Source: Thalassovita litoralis
GTDB taxonomy: Bacteria; Pseudomonadota; Alphaproteobacteria; Rhodobacterales; Rhodobacteraceae
Direction: 5' to 3'
Assembly: GCF_900182725.1 (NCBI RefSeq)
Contig: NZ_FXTO01000012.1
Coordinates: 33,020-97,019 of the forward strand
Length of the DNA: 64,000 nt
In this document: positions 51,073 to 60,816 of the stretch, one piece after another
Position numbering within the stretch: position 1 is the first letter of the stretch
Layout: every line of letters starts with the position of its first letter
The notes under the pieces: generated by a model
Database searches by the model: none
What the model was told of the DNA's origin: nothing
Seen by the model: only the letters and a program-made list of their open reading frames with translations
Program-made: the position numbers and the translations under genes

Positions 51073-51912
51073 ATGATCCTGCGACGGAGAAGAGTTTTGA
51101 AAGACAAGCATGATGGCCGCGTCACCCGCGAGGGTATCCGTATCCACGAAGCGGCGGATTTTGCCGGGATGCACAAGGCAGGCCGCATTGCCGCCGAGAT
51201 TCTGGATGAAATGGTCGAGCATGTTTTTCCCGGCCAGACCACGGCTGAAATCGACCGGATCATCGAAGCGAAGGTGACGGAAAAAGGATCAAAATCCGCA
51301 ACCATCGGGTACAAGGGTTACAAGCACGCAAGCTGTATTTCGATCAACCATGTGGTTTGCCACGGCATCCCCGGCGACAAAAAGCTGAAGGATGGCGACA
51401 TTCTGAATATCGACGTGACGGTGATCGTGGACGGCTGGTTTGGTGACACCTCGCGCATGTATGTGGCGGGGAAATTGCCGCGCAAGGCTGAACGCTTGAT
51501 CCAAGTGACACATGACGCCCTGTTCAAAGGGATCGAAATGGTGAAGCCGGGCAATACGTTTGGCGACATCGGACACGCAATTCAGGCCTATGTCGAAGCC
51601 CACCGGATGAGCGTGGTACGCGATTTTTGCGGTCACGGTCTGGGCCGGGTGTTCCATGCCCCGCCAAATGTCCTGCATTACGGACGTCCCGGCACCGGGC
51701 CAGTTCTGGAAGAAGGCATGTTCTTTACCATCGAACCGATGGTGAATCTGGGCCGCCCGGAAACCAAGGTGCTGGCCGATGACTGGACGGCTGTGACGCG
51801 TGACAAATCGCTGTCGGCGCAGTTTGAGCATTCCATTGGCGTGACCGCGGACGGGGCCGAGATTTTCACCTTGTCCCCTGCCGGTCTGTTCCACCCAACC
51901 TATACGGCATGA
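51073..51912 (+). CDS. map: Type I methionine aminopeptidase
   Basis: A 270- to 279-residue metallopeptidase that removes the initiator Met. Metal ligands and signature are present: YKHASCISINHVVCHGIP, DGDILNIDVTVIVDGWFGDT, DFCGHGLGRVFHAPP, FTIEPMVNLG and FEHSIGVT. Start: an ATG at 51073 gives extra basic residues; a TTG at 51097 has GGAGAAGAG just upstream and would start at LKDKHDGR, nearer the usual family N-terminus. The TTG may be the true start. Confidence 0.92.
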   Translation: MILRRRRVLKDKHDGRVTREGIRIHEAADFAGMHKAGRIAAEILDEMVEHVFPGQTTAEIDRIIEAKVTEKGSKSATIGYKGYKHASCISINHVVCHGIPGDKKLKDGDILNIDVTVIVDGWFGDTSRMYVAGKLPRKAERLIQVTHDALFKGIEMVKPGNTFGDIGHAIQAYVEAHRMSVVRDFCGHGLGRVFHAPPNVLHYGRPGTGPVLEEGMFFTIEPMVNLGRPETKVLADDWTAVTRDKSLSAQFEHSIGVTADGAEIFTLSPAGLFHPTYTA

Positions 51913-52268
51913 TCCGAGTGTGCGTGCTGACGCACGCGCAGGATTGTTTGGGGTGGTGCCGGTCGTGATGGCCTGAACCCGTGCAGCGTGGCCCTGTGGG
52001 GCGGCGTTGCGCGGTGGATATTTTTACCAAGAAAGAGCCGAAAGGCCGCAGTGCCGACGGGCGCGGCGGTTGGAAATCGGGCGTTTGGGGCATGTTTGCC
52101 GCGGGAACCGGGGGCTTTGCGGGCGGATCGGTTGCGATCCGGGGGTATTGCGTATAAGCGCGGCGCGAACGCGCGGGCTGGCCGGTTGGGCCGGGCTGTG
52201 ATTGCTGACAGTTGAAACGGATGCTCTGGCGCTGGGGACAGTGACCGGACACGGAGGCCCGATTGCCG
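51913..52268. other. Gene-free stretch between map and sulP
   Basis: No gene is supported on either strand. At 52012-52046 it carries a copy of the mosaic intergenic repeat (GGATATTTTTACCAAGAAAG followed by AGCCGAAAGG). The sulP promoter should lie in the right half. Confidence 0.5.
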
Positions 52269-53753
52269 ATGATTTCCCTATCTTCCTATGGCCGGGAATG
52301 GACCCGGAATGTGAAAGGCGACCTGTTGTCAGGGCTGGTGGTGGCGCTGGCGCTGATCCCCGAGGCGATTGCCTTTTCCATCATCGCGGGGGTGGACCCC
52401 AAGGTGGGGCTTTATGCGTCTTTTTCCATCGCTGTGATTACCGCCATCGTGGGTGGGCGTCCGGGAATGATTTCGGCCGCAACCGCCGCGACTGCGGTGT
52501 TGATGGTGACGCTGGTCAAGGAACACGGCCTGCAATATCTGCTGGCCGCGACCATTCTGGCCGGGGTGTTGCAGGTGGGGGCCGGGGTGCTGCGGCTGGG
52601 CTATGTGATGCGGTTCGTGTCGCGCTCGGTGATGACGGGGTTCGTCAACGCGCTGGCGATCCTGATTTTCATGGCGCAACTGCCTGAACTGATCAATGTG
52701 CCGCCGCTGACCTATGTCATGGTTGCGGCGGGTCTGGGCATTATCTATCTGTTCCCGCTGCTGACCAAGGCGGTGCCGTCGCCGCTGATCTGTATCGTTA
52801 TCCTGACCACCGTATCGCTGTCGCTGGGGCTGGATTTGCGCACAGTGGGCGATATGGGCGAGCTGCCGGATACTTTGCCGATTTTTCTGCTGCCGGATAT
52901 TCCGCTGACGCTGGAAACGCTGATGATCATCCTGCCCTATTCGGCGGCGGTGGCCGCTGTGGGCCTGCTGGAAAGCCTGATGACCCAAAATCTGGTGGAC
53001 GAGCTGACGGATACGACATCCAGTAAAAATCAGGAATGCGTGGGGCAGGGGATTGCCAATTTCTGTACTGGGTTCATTGGTGGCATGGCCGGTTGCGCGA
53101 TGATCGGGCAATCCATGATTAACGTGAAATCCGGCGGGCGCGGGCGGTTGTCGACCTTTATCGCCGGGGCAGTGCTGTTGATTTTGGTGGTGTTCCTGGG
53201 GGATTTCGTGGCGCGGATTCCGATGGCGGCGCTGGTGGCGATCATGATCATGGTGTCGGTGGGGACGTTTAGCTGGTCGTCTTTGCGGAACCTGCGCGAT
53301 CATCCGCCCAGTTCGTCCATCGTGATGGTGGCGACCGTGGTGTTCGTGGTGTTCACGCATAACCTTGCCATTGGGGTTTTGGTTGGCGTGTTACTGTCGG
53401 GCATCTTCTTTGCGTGGAAGATTGCGCAATTGTTCGGTGTGCGGTCTGAACTGTCTGCGGATGGGCGCGAACGGCGCTATATCGTTGAAGGGCAGTTGTT
53501 TTTTGCCTCTTCCGACGATTTCATGAAGGCGTTCGATTTCCGCGAGGCACTGGAGCGCGTGGTGATCGACGTCAGTCGCGCGCATATCTGGGATATTTCA
53601 TCGGTTGCGGCGCTGGATATGGCGGTGTTGAAATTCCGCCGTGAAGGGGCCGAGGTGGAAATCATCGGTATGAACGAAGCATCGGAAACCATCGTGGATC
53701 GGCTAGCCGAGCATGATAAGCCCGGCGCGATGGACAAATTGCTGGCGCACTAA
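52269..53753 (+). CDS. SulP-family anion transporter with STAS domain
   Basis: A 494-residue SLC26/SulP transporter. The N-terminal membrane part starts with [20 protein letters not shown], a signature of the family; about 11-12 helices follow to residue 390. The C-terminal STAS domain (about 400-490) contains [20 protein letters not shown]. Likely substrates are sulfate, bicarbonate or another anion. A universal stress protein gene follows after 12 bases, a pairing common for SulP genes. Confidence 0.9.
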   Translation: MISLSSYGREWTRNVKGDLLSGLVVALALIPEAIAFSIIAGVDPKVGLYASFSIAVITAIVGGRPGMISAATAATAVLMVTLVKEHGLQYLLAATILAGVLQVGAGVLRLGYVMRFVSRSVMTGFVNALAILIFMAQLPELINVPPLTYVMVAAGLGIIYLFPLLTKAVPSPLICIVILTTVSLSLGLDLRTVGDMGELPDTLPIFLLPDIPLTLETLMIILPYSAAVAAVGLLESLMTQNLVDELTDTTSSKNQECVGQGIANFCTGFIGGMAGCAMIGQSMINVKSGGRGRLSTFIAGAVLLILVVFLGDFVARIPMAALVAIMIMVSVGTFSWSSLRNLRDHPPSSSIVMVATVVFVVFTHNLAIGVLVGVLLSGIFFAWKIAQLFGVRSELSADGRERRYIVEGQLFFASSDDFMKAFDFREALERVVIDVSRAHIWDISSVAALDMAVLKFRREGAEVEIIGMNEASETIVDRLAEHDKPGAMDKLLAH

Positions 53754-53765
53754 GGGGGCGGGTAC

Positions 53766-54617
53766 ATGAGTGAGAAGATCATCGCATTGGTGGATGGGTC
53801 TGCCTATTCGGAAAGCGTCTGCCATCATGTTGCGTGGATCGCGGGGCGCACGGGTGCGCCGGTCGAACTGTTTCATGTGCTGGGTCGCCGTGATGGGGGA
53901 TCGGGCGATCTGAGCGGCAATCTGCGGCTGGGTGCGCGAACGAAAATCATGACCGAACTGGCCGAACTGGATGCGCAACGGGCCAAGCTGGCACAGGCAC
54001 AGGGGCGGGCCATTCTGGAGGATGCGAAGGCGATTGTTGCCGCCGATGGCGTGACCGAGGTGGCGCTGCGGCTGCGCAACGGCGACATCGTGGAAACCGT
54101 GACCGAACAGGAAGCGGGCGCACAGATGATCGTGATCGGCAAACGGGGCGAGGCGGCGGATTTCGCCAAGCTGCATCTGGGGTCCAATCTGGAGCGGATC
54201 GTGCGTGCGGCACATGTGCCGGTCTTTGTGGCCAGCCGGGCGTTTCAGCCGATCAAACGGGTGCTAATTGCCTATGATGGTGGGGTCAGCGCAATGAAAG
54301 CGGTGGATTACGTGGCGCGGAACCCGCTGTTTGCCGGGCTGGACTGCACGGTGGTGACGGTGGGCGCACCATCAGACGCGGTGAAACGCGGGCTGGAGGA
54401 TGCAAAGGCAACCCTGTCCGCCGGGGGGCATACCGCAACGGTGAAGATCGTCGAAGGCGCGGCGGATACGGCACTGGGCGAACTGGTGGAGGCTGAAGGC
54501 CATGATCTGCTGGTGATGGGAGCCTATGGTCATTCGCGCATCCGCAGTATGATCATTGGATCGACTACGACGCAGATGATCCGTACCTGCAAGGTGCCGG
54601 TGGTGTTGATGAAATAA
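53766..54617 (+). CDS. Tandem universal stress protein
   Basis: A 283-residue protein with two UspA domains. The second domain has the ATP-binding pattern in LLVMGAYGHSRIRSMIIGST; the first has the related IVIGKRGEAADFAKLHLGSN with the glycine pattern changed. Co-transcribed with the SulP transporter, it may modulate it. GGGGGCGGG precedes the ATG. Confidence 0.88.
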   Translation: MSEKIIALVDGSAYSESVCHHVAWIAGRTGAPVELFHVLGRRDGGSGDLSGNLRLGARTKIMTELAELDAQRAKLAQAQGRAILEDAKAIVAADGVTEVALRLRNGDIVETVTEQEAGAQMIVIGKRGEAADFAKLHLGSNLERIVRAAHVPVFVASRAFQPIKRVLIAYDGGVSAMKAVDYVARNPLFAGLDCTVVTVGAPSDAVKRGLEDAKATLSAGGHTATVKIVEGAADTALGELVEAEGHDLLVMGAYGHSRIRSMIIGSTTTQMIRTCKVPVVLMK

Positions 54618-54621
54618 GCGG

Positions 54622-54684
54622 GGATGGGGGCGCTGCCCCCGGCCTGCGGCCCCCCCGGAGTATTTCAGATCAGAAAGAAGCGGG
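54622..54684. repeat. Mosaic intergenic repeat copy
   Basis: GGGGGCGCTGCCCCC hairpin (54626-54640), GGCCTGCGGCC palindrome (54641-54651), then CCGGAGTATTT and CAGAAAGAAG. It separates the convergent usp and rsmD genes and may serve as terminator. Confidence 0.65.
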
Positions 54685-54685
54685 A

Positions 54686-55243
54686 TCAGGTTTCAAGAAT
54701 GGAAATCGTGGTGTCGCCGTATTTGCGGGCATCCAGCAGGGTCAACGCGTCTGGTGGGGTGATGGGGGCGCTGTCTTCCCATACGATCAGGGCGGTGTCT
54801 GTGATCCAGCCTTGGGACAGGGCGGTTTGCAATGCGATTTCGCCCAGACCCTTGCCATAGGGCGGGTCGAGGAAGATCAGATCATAAGGCGCGTCTGGAT
54901 TTGCGGGCAGTTTGCGGGCATCGCGGCGGATGATTTTGCTGCGGTCCTGTGCGCCGCAGATGCGGATGTTTTCGCGGATCAGAGCGTTGGATTTGTTGCC
55001 ATCGTCGACGAATGTGGCATGGGTCGCGCCGCGCGACAGGGCTTCTAACCCCAAGGCACCGGTGCCCGCGAACAGGTCCAGCACGCGGGCATTGACGATG
55101 GGGCTGCCAAAGCGCCCCCCTGCCAGCATGTTGAACAGGCTTTCGCGGGTGCGGTCCGTGGTGGGGCGCAGATGCGCGCCCGGATCGCCCTTGCCGACTG
55201 CGGCCAGTGCGCGGCCTTTGAAATCCCCTGCGACGATCCTCAT
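54686..55243 (-). CDS. rsmD: 16S rRNA (guanine-966-N2)-methyltransferase
   Basis: A 185-residue SAM-dependent methyltransferase that modifies G966 of 16S rRNA. MRIVAGDFKGRALAAVG at the start, VLDLFAGTGALGLEALSRGA as SAM site, and LIFLDPPYGKGL as the catalytic DPPY motif are diagnostic. Start overlaps the upstream oxidoreductase gene by 4 bases. Confidence 0.93.
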   Translation of the reverse strand: MRIVAGDFKGRALAAVGKGDPGAHLRPTTDRTRESLFNMLAGGRFGSPIVNARVLDLFAGTGALGLEALSRGATHATFVDDGNKSNALIRENIRICGAQDRSKIIRRDARKLPANPDAPYDLIFLDPPYGKGLGEIALQTALSQGWITDTALIVWEDSAPITPPDALTLLDARKYGDTTISILET

Positions 55244-56448
55244 TTCAGCAGGGATTTCATATCGGTTTCGGGGTTTTCGATCAGTGCTGGATCGGGGGAT
55301 TTGCCGTTATCAGTCAGGCGCTTGCCGATCATATAGGCGCGCGGGTCATTGGCGGCGTCCACGGCCAGAAGGTCCGCGGCTTTGTAGTACCAGAACGACA
55401 TGGCGCCGGGTTTGTCGCCCGCCCGCGTGATCACCCGATCATAGCCGGTATTCAGCCCGGTGATCTGCAATTTCACATCGTATTGATCCGACCAGAACCA
55501 CGGTTGCGGCACATAGGTTTTGCCTGCGCCAAGGATGTTTTCGGCTACGCATTCGGCCTGATCAATCGCGTTGGGGACGGATTCCAGACGGATACGCCCG
55601 CCGCGATAGGGGAACGAGGCGCAATCGCCTGCCGCCCAGATCGCCGGGTCGCTGGTGCGGCCTTGCTCGTCCGTTTTGATGCCGTTGTCGATGTCCAGCC
55701 CTGCTGCCTCGGCTAATGCCGTGGCGGGGGTAATGCCGACGCCGACAATCACGAAATCCACCGGGATTTCTGTACCATCGCTGAGGATGGCTGCGGATAC
55801 CTGCCCGTCGCCTGTCAGGCGGTCCAGCCCCACGCCTTCGCGGATGGTGACGCCGTGGCCCTGATGCAGGGTGCGGAAATAATCGCTGGTTTGGGGGGAC
55901 GCGACCCGTTGCAGAATGCGATCCGCCATTTCCACCAGCGTGACCTTAAGCCCCTTGGACGCGGCAACGGCTGCGGCTTCGAGGCCGATATAGCCACCGC
56001 CGACGATCAGCACCCTTGCACCATCGCGGAAGGCGGGGGCCATTGCATCCACGTCCTCTAGCCCGCGGACGACATGGACGCCATCCAGCGCCCCACCAAT
56101 CGCGGCGGGCAGGCGGCGCGGGACCGATCCGGTGGCCAGTATCAGCGCGTCATAGGGCAAGGGCTGGCCGCCCGCGATGACGGTTTTATCGGCGCGATCA
56201 ATGGCATCCACGCGGGTGTTCAGGCGCAGGTCAATGTGGTTTTCCTGATAGAAGCTGAGCGGGCGCAGATACAACCGTTCCAGTTCCATTTCACCCAGCA
56301 GGTATTTCTTTGAGAGGGGCGGGCGCTGATAGGGGGGCGCGGCTTCTTCGCCGATCAGGGTGATGGTGCCATCAAAGCCGCTGCTGCGCAGTTTTGCCAC
56401 CGCTGACGCCCCGGCCTGTCCGGCCCCGATCACGATGATATTTTGCAT
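55240..56448 (-). CDS. FAD-dependent ferredoxin/rubredoxin reductase type oxidoreductase
   Basis: A 402-residue flavoprotein. FAD site VIGAGQAGASAVAKLRSSGF at the N-terminus, PPYQRPPLSKKYLLG, NAD site RVLIVGGGYIGLEAAAVAAS, and WAAGDCASFPY are typical of putidaredoxin reductase-like enzymes that feed electrons from NADH to ferredoxins for cytochrome P450s or oxygenases. No ferredoxin gene lies next to it. The ATG at 56448 is preferred over a GTG two codons upstream. Confidence 0.88.
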   Translation of the reverse strand: MQNIIVIGAGQAGASAVAKLRSSGFDGTITLIGEEAAPPYQRPPLSKKYLLGEMELERLYLRPLSFYQENHIDLRLNTRVDAIDRADKTVIAGGQPLPYDALILATGSVPRRLPAAIGGALDGVHVVRGLEDVDAMAPAFRDGARVLIVGGGYIGLEAAAVAASKGLKVTLVEMADRILQRVASPQTSDYFRTLHQGHGVTIREGVGLDRLTGDGQVSAAILSDGTEIPVDFVIVGVGITPATALAEAAGLDIDNGIKTDEQGRTSDPAIWAAGDCASFPYRGGRIRLESVPNAIDQAECVAENILGAGKTYVPQPWFWSDQYDVKLQITGLNTGYDRVITRAGDKPGAMSFWYYKAADLLAVDAANDPRAYMIGKRLTDNGKSPDPALIENPETDMKSLLK

Positions 56449-56542
56449 TTTCACCCCTCCACGCTGAAATCCTGTGGTTTCTTTTCAGGCGCAGCCTATA
56501 TGCTGCGCGACAGGAAACGCAATCAAGGACGGACGATTAACA

Positions 56543-57028
56543 ATGACAATTTCTGTTGGTGACAAACTGCCATCGGCAACTTTTCTGGTGATGACGAATG
56601 AAGGCCCGGCGACTGTGTCGCTGGATGACAAACTGGCCGGGCGTAAGGTGGTGATTTTCGCCGTGCCGGGTGCGTTTTCAACCACATGCCATGTGGCGCA
56701 TATGCCCAGCTTTATCCGCACCAAGGATAAATTCGCGGAAAAAGGCGTGGACGAGATTTTATGCGTCGCGGTGAACGACCCCTTCGTTATGAAAATGTGG
56801 GCCGAGGCCACGGGCGCGGATAAGGCGGGAATTGCCTGTCTGTCTGATGCGGATGGTAGCTTTGCCAAAGCCATCGGCCAAAGCTTCGATGCGGACGCGG
56901 TGGGCTTTTATGGCCGGTCCAAACGCTATGCGATGTATGTCGAAGATGGCGTGGTTAAAGTGTTCCACCCGGAAACCACGCGGGGCTGTGAAATCTCCAG
57001 CGGCGAGGCGTTGTTGGACGAGATCTGA
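56543..57028 (+). CDS. Peroxiredoxin (Prx5 type)
   Basis: A 161-residue thiol peroxidase. The peroxidatic Cys is residue 49 in VPGAFSTTCHVAHMP, the Prx5/TSA pattern; EILCVAVNDPFVMKMWAEAT is typical of the subgroup. It reduces H2O2 and organic peroxides, probably using glutathione/glutaredoxin. The ATG at 56543 starts TISVGDKLPSATF, the standard beginning. Terminator follows. Confidence 0.92.
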   Translation: MTISVGDKLPSATFLVMTNEGPATVSLDDKLAGRKVVIFAVPGAFSTTCHVAHMPSFIRTKDKFAEKGVDEILCVAVNDPFVMKMWAEATGADKAGIACLSDADGSFAKAIGQSFDADAVGFYGRSKRYAMYVEDGVVKVFHPETTRGCEISSGEALLDEI

Positions 57029-57052
57029 GGCCGGGACGTTATGCTTGGACTA

Positions 57053-57089
57053 AAAAGGGCCGCGCGGGGCAAACCGGCGCGGCCCTTTT
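57053..57089. terminator. Bidirectional terminator
   Basis: AAAAGGGCCGCGC at the left pairs with GCGCGGCCCTTTT at the right around an 11-base loop; A and T tracts flank both sides. It separates the convergent peroxiredoxin and mscS genes. Confidence 0.85.
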
Positions 57090-57096
57090 ATTACAA

Positions 57097-57948
57097 TCAG
57101 GAATTGACGTTGATCTGGGTTTGCGTAGGGAAAGGAATATCCACGCCCGCCTTGTCCAATGCCTCTTTCACGGCGCGTTTCATATCGGCCTGATAGGCAA
57201 AGAAATCGGCGGAATCGACCCACACCCGCACCAGAAAATCGACCGAGAAATCGCCCAGATTATTGACCTGAACAAACGGTGCCGGATCGGTTTTGGAGCG
57301 GGGATCGGCCATGATGGTGGTGCGGATCGTATCTTCGGCCAGTTTCAGATCGCTGTCATAGCTGACACCGAATATCCATTCCGCGCGGCGGGTGGGGTAG
57401 ATCGAATAGTTGATGATCGTGTTGCCCCAGACCTGTGCATTGGGAATGATGATCTGCACATTCGCGGCGCTGGCCAGTTCGGTGTAGTTCAGGGAAATGG
57501 ATTTGACGGTTCCCATTTCACCGCTGATCTGCACGAAATCGCCCAGCTTGATCGGGCGAAACATGATGATCATCACCCCGGCGGCAACGTTGGACAATGT
57601 TCCCTGAAGCGCTAGGCCAATCGCCAGACCCGCCGCACCGATCACCGCCACGATGGATGTGGTTTGAATGCCGAAGGTGTTCAGCACGAACAGCCCGGCG
57701 AAGGCCAAAATCAGATAGCGCAGGATATTGCCCAGAAAGTCGAACAGCGTGTTATCTAACCTGGCGTGTTTATCGCTAAGCGCGATAATCCGTCGTTTGG
57801 CCCAGCCGGAAATGATGAACCCCAGCGCCAGAATGACGATGGCGGCCACCACATTGCCCAGAATCGAGGCCAGAAATTCCACGGTCAGCAAATCGCCCAG
57901 CGTTTTGCCGTTCCAGATCGGTTTGTTCAGAAGTTCGGTCAGGTTCAT
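57097..57948 (-). CDS. MscS-family mechanosensitive channel
   Basis: A 283-residue small-conductance channel. Three N-terminal helices; the pore-lining TM3 is [20 protein letters not shown], followed by [20 protein letters not shown] of the beta domain. Length matches E. coli MscS (286). It releases solutes on hypo-osmotic shock. It overlaps the upstream pterin dehydratase gene by 4 bases. Confidence 0.93.
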   Translation of the reverse strand: MNLTELLNKPIWNGKTLGDLLTVEFLASILGNVVAAIVILALGFIISGWAKRRIIALSDKHARLDNTLFDFLGNILRYLILAFAGLFVLNTFGIQTTSIVAVIGAAGLAIGLALQGTLSNVAAGVMIIMFRPIKLGDFVQISGEMGTVKSISLNYTELASAANVQIIIPNAQVWGNTIINYSIYPTRRAEWIFGVSYDSDLKLAEDTIRTTIMADPRSKTDPAPFVQVNNLGDFSVDFLVRVWVDSADFFAYQADMKRAVKEALDKAGVDIPFPTQTQINVNS

Positions 57949-58241
57949 GTCGTCAGTTGGTCCATTTTTCGTGCCAGTTTCACGTCCTGCGCGCTAAGCC
58001 CGCCTACGTCATGGGTGGTCAGCGTCACGGTGACGGTTTTGTAAACATTGGTCCATTCGGGATGGTGGTTCCATTTTTCAGCCCAAAGCGCCGCGCGGGT
58101 CATGAAAGCGAAAGCTTCGGTGAAATCCGCGAATTCATAGGTTTTGATGATCGCATCGCGCCCATCCAACTGGCGCCAGCCTGCGGCCAGCAACGGTTCC
58201 AGCATGGTTTTGCGCCCGGTATCGCTTAGCTTTTCGGTCAT
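57945..58241 (-). CDS. 4a-Hydroxytetrahydrobiopterin dehydratase
   Basis: A 98-residue PhhB/DCoH enzyme that recycles the pterin cofactor of aromatic amino acid hydroxylases. The signature [20 protein letters not shown] with its adjacent His residues and the closing [16 protein letters not shown] are clear. No phenylalanine hydroxylase is nearby. Overlaps genes on both sides by 4 bases. Confidence 0.93.
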   Translation of the reverse strand: MTEKLSDTGRKTMLEPLLAAGWRQLDGRDAIIKTYEFADFTEAFAFMTRAALWAEKWNHHPEWTNVYKTVTVTLTTHDVGGLSAQDVKLARKMDQLTT

Positions 58242-59416
58242 TGATGGTCCTCCACTTGGCCCTTTTTGAAGGGACCGTAATCCGTCAGGATGTCGATGTC
58301 TTCGGCCACGGCCTTGCGTTCAGCGGTCAAAAACTGTTCTACCGCGCGGCCAAATCCGGGATCGGCGACCCAATGCAGCGAATGGGTTTCCACCGGCAGA
58401 TAGCCCCGCGCCAGTTTGTGTTCGCCTTGCGCCCCTGCTTCGACCTTGGTCAGGCCGTGGGTGATGGCGTGGTCTATGGCCTGATAATAGCAGGCTTCGA
58501 AATGCAAGCACGGATGATCCTCGGTACAGCCCCAATAACGACCGTATAACGTATCCGCGCCCAGAAAGTTCAACGCGCCCGCAATGGGGTGGCCATCGCG
58601 TTCGGCCAGAACCAGCAGCACGTCATGGCGCATTCGGTCATGCAGAAGATCGAAAAACGCCCGCGTCAGATAGGGGCTGCCCCATTTGCGGGCGCCGGTA
58701 TCCTGATAAAAGGTCCAGAACGCATCCCAATGGTGGGGTTTGATGTCATCGCCGGTCAGCGCCCGGATCGTACCGCCGAAATTCTGCGCGGTGCGGCGTT
58801 CCTTGCGAATGGTTTTGCGCTTGCGCGAAGACAGGTCAGACAGGAACTCATCAAAGCTGTGATAGCCCCGGTTCAGCCAGTGGAATTGCTGGCCCGTGCG
58901 GTGCATCAGGCCGATTTCCTGACCTGCCAGTGCTTCGGCTTCTGTGCAAAAGGTAATATGCAGGGACGAGACAGAGTTTTCCGCCGCCAGTTGCACAGCC
59001 CCCTGAACCAGTGCGGACAGGCCGGTGACGTCTTCGCCAGGCAGAGTCAGGAACCGGGGGCCGGTGGCCGGGGTGAAGGGAACGGCGATTTGCAATTTCG
59101 GATAATACCGCCCGCCCGCCTGTTCATAGGCATGTGCCCATGAATGATCGAAGACATATTCGCCCTGCGAATGGGATTTGGCGTACATCGGCGCACAGGC
59201 AATCAATCGGTTGTCACGATACGCCGCCAGATAACGCGGCTGCCAGCCGGTCCCCGGCCCCACCGATCCGCTGTCTTCCAGCGCGGACAGGAACCTGTGG
59301 GTGGTGAACGGGTCCGGGGCAGGGCCGTCGCCCGCCCGCGCACAGGCATCCCAGCGTGCCGCATCAATTTGCGACAGGCTGCCAAGCACCTGAATTTCTA
59401 TCGTATCTTCGCCCAT
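58238..59416 (-). CDS. DUF482/FemAB-like GNAT acyltransferase
   Basis: A 392-residue protein of the peptidogalycan biosynthesis/recognition (DUF482) family: [57 protein letters not shown], and [20 protein letters not shown]. The fold is a double GNAT. Role unknown, possibly aminoacyl transfer. Co-transcribed with the dehydratase and mscS. Confidence 0.87.
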   Translation of the reverse strand: MGEDTIEIQVLGSLSQIDAARWDACARAGDGPAPDPFTTHRFLSALEDSGSVGPGTGWQPRYLAAYRDNRLIACAPMYAKSHSQGEYVFDHSWAHAYEQAGGRYYPKLQIAVPFTPATGPRFLTLPGEDVTGLSALVQGAVQLAAENSVSSLHITFCTEAEALAGQEIGLMHRTGQQFHWLNRGYHSFDEFLSDLSSRKRKTIRKERRTAQNFGGTIRALTGDDIKPHHWDAFWTFYQDTGARKWGSPYLTRAFFDLLHDRMRHDVLLVLAERDGHPIAGALNFLGADTLYGRYWGCTEDHPCLHFEACYYQAIDHAITHGLTKVEAGAQGEHKLARGYLPVETHSLHWVADPGFGRAVEQFLTAERKAVAEDIDILTDYGPFKKGQVEDHQ

Positions 59417-59467
59417 AGTCGTCCCTGCATTCCTGCCTCGCAGTATTTGGGGCAGGGGTGTTCCCGA

Positions 59468-60235
59468 TCAAGCGGGGATTTTCGCGGCATACCCTTCGAA
59501 GGTGATATTCTGGGCCACGTTGCGGGCCTTGGCTTCGGCTTCGGGGGATCGGATGGTCCAACACAGGATATGCGCCCCGCGCCGTTTCAGATCCGCAACG
59601 CGGGGGCGATCCAGATCGCCTGCTTCGTGACTGATAAAGCTGGCCTTGACCGCATCGTAATCGGGAATGTCGCGCAAGCGGTCGCGCGTTCCCGCTGGCA
59701 GTAGTTTCCAATCTTCTGACCGATAGGCGCTGGTGGTCAGGCCGCGCGGTATATCCGGGGTCAGCCCTGCCATTTTCAGCATCGAATGCGGGTTAAAGGA
59801 CATCAGCGCGACAGGGCCATCATACCCATTCAGGGCTTGTGCCGCAGCGTGCTCCAATTGCCCGACAGACGCCCCCATCGCACCATCCTGATCCTTGAAT
59901 TCCACCAGAAGCGGAACCTGCCCTGCGACCTGATTCAGAACTTGCGCAAAGGTGGGGATCGTATCGGTGCCGCCGGACAGCGTGATTTTGCCCAGATCGG
60001 CGGCGCTGCGCCCCCGAATGGGGCCGGTTTCCCCGGTCAGGCGGCGCAGGTCGTAGTCATGGAACACCATCGCCTGCCCGTCTGCGGACAGTTGCAGGTC
60101 GATCTCGATCCCGTATCCCGCATCAATTGCGGCCTGAATGGCCGAAGGCGAGTTTTCCACCCGACCTTCTGCCAGATTGTGATAGGCCCGATGTGCAATC
60201 GGGCTTGCCAAAAAGGCCGGGGGAAGCGCGGTCAT
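59468..60235 (-). CDS. Glycerophosphodiester phosphodiesterase family protein
   Basis: A 255-residue GDPD-type phosphodiesterase. IAHRAYHNLAEGRVENSPSA carries the catalytic His and Arg; YGIEIDLQLSADGQAMVFHD provides the metal-binding Glu and Asp and second His. It would release glycerol 3-phosphate from deacylated phospholipids. No signal peptide, so cytosolic. Overlaps ridA-like gene by 4 bases. Confidence 0.9.
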   Translation of the reverse strand: MTALPPAFLASPIAHRAYHNLAEGRVENSPSAIQAAIDAGYGIEIDLQLSADGQAMVFHDYDLRRLTGETGPIRGRSAADLGKITLSGGTDTIPTFAQVLNQVAGQVPLLVEFKDQDGAMGASVGQLEHAAAQALNGYDGPVALMSFNPHSMLKMAGLTPDIPRGLTTSAYRSEDWKLLPAGTRDRLRDIPDYDAVKASFISHEAGDLDRPRVADLKRRGAHILCWTIRSPEAEAKARNVAQNITFEGYAAKIPA

Positions 60236-60696
60236 TTGATTTGGAAAATGGCTTCGATTTCTACGGCCACGCCCAGCGGCAGGGCTGCGGCAGATACGGC
60301 GGAACGTGCGTGCCGCCCTGCATCGCCCAACGCTTCGACCAGAAAATCAGACGCGCCGTTAATCACCTTGGGCTGTTCGGTATAGTCGGCGGTCGAATTG
60401 ACGAAACCCACCAGTTTGACGACACGAACCAGCCGATCAATATCGCCGTCACAGGCTGCTTTCAGTTGCGCCAACAGGCTGATGGCACAGCGTTTGGCCG
60501 CAGCGGCCCCCTGTTCGGTGGTCAGGTCCGCGCCGACCTTGCCGGTGATAAACCCGCTGTCATCGGCGGATACCTGACCCGATACGTAAACCATGTCCCC
60601 GATGGTAACAAAGGGGACATAGTTGGCGGCAGGGGCAGGGGCGTCGGGCAGGGTGACACCCAGTTCGGCCAGACGGGTTTCGATTTTTCCGGTCAT
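60232..60696 (-). CDS. RidA-family protein
   Basis: A 154-residue protein of the RidA/YjgF superfamily: NYVPFVTIGDMVYVSGQVSA, QGAAAAKRCAISLLAQLKAA and LVRVVKLVGFVNSTADY. The archetype hydrolyses reactive enamines, but the conserved C-terminal Arg of true RidA is not evident, so this belongs to another subgroup (RutC-like or YoaB-like). The ATG at 60696 is the preferred start. Confidence 0.86.
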   Translation of the reverse strand: MTGKIETRLAELGVTLPDAPAPAANYVPFVTIGDMVYVSGQVSADDSGFITGKVGADLTTEQGAAAAKRCAISLLAQLKAACDGDIDRLVRVVKLVGFVNSTADYTEQPKVINGASDFLVEALGDAGRHARSAVSAAALPLGVAVEIEAIFQIK

Positions 60697-60782
60697 TGGC
60701 AAAGTCCTTCTGATAGGTTCGGCCCGAAGCTAACGCCCCATCCGGAAAATGCAAAGACCGGGAAAGCCCGGATGTCAAATCA

Positions 60783-60807
60783 GGGCAGCGCAACTGTCGC
60801 GCTGCCC
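60783..60807 (-). terminator. Hairpin after the HlyD gene
   Basis: GGGCAGCGC (60783-60791) pairs with GCGCTGCCC (60799-60807), 9 bp with a 7-base loop, 10 bases beyond the hlyD stop. The T tract is weak. Confidence 0.6.
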
Positions 60808-60816
60808 CTTTCACAG

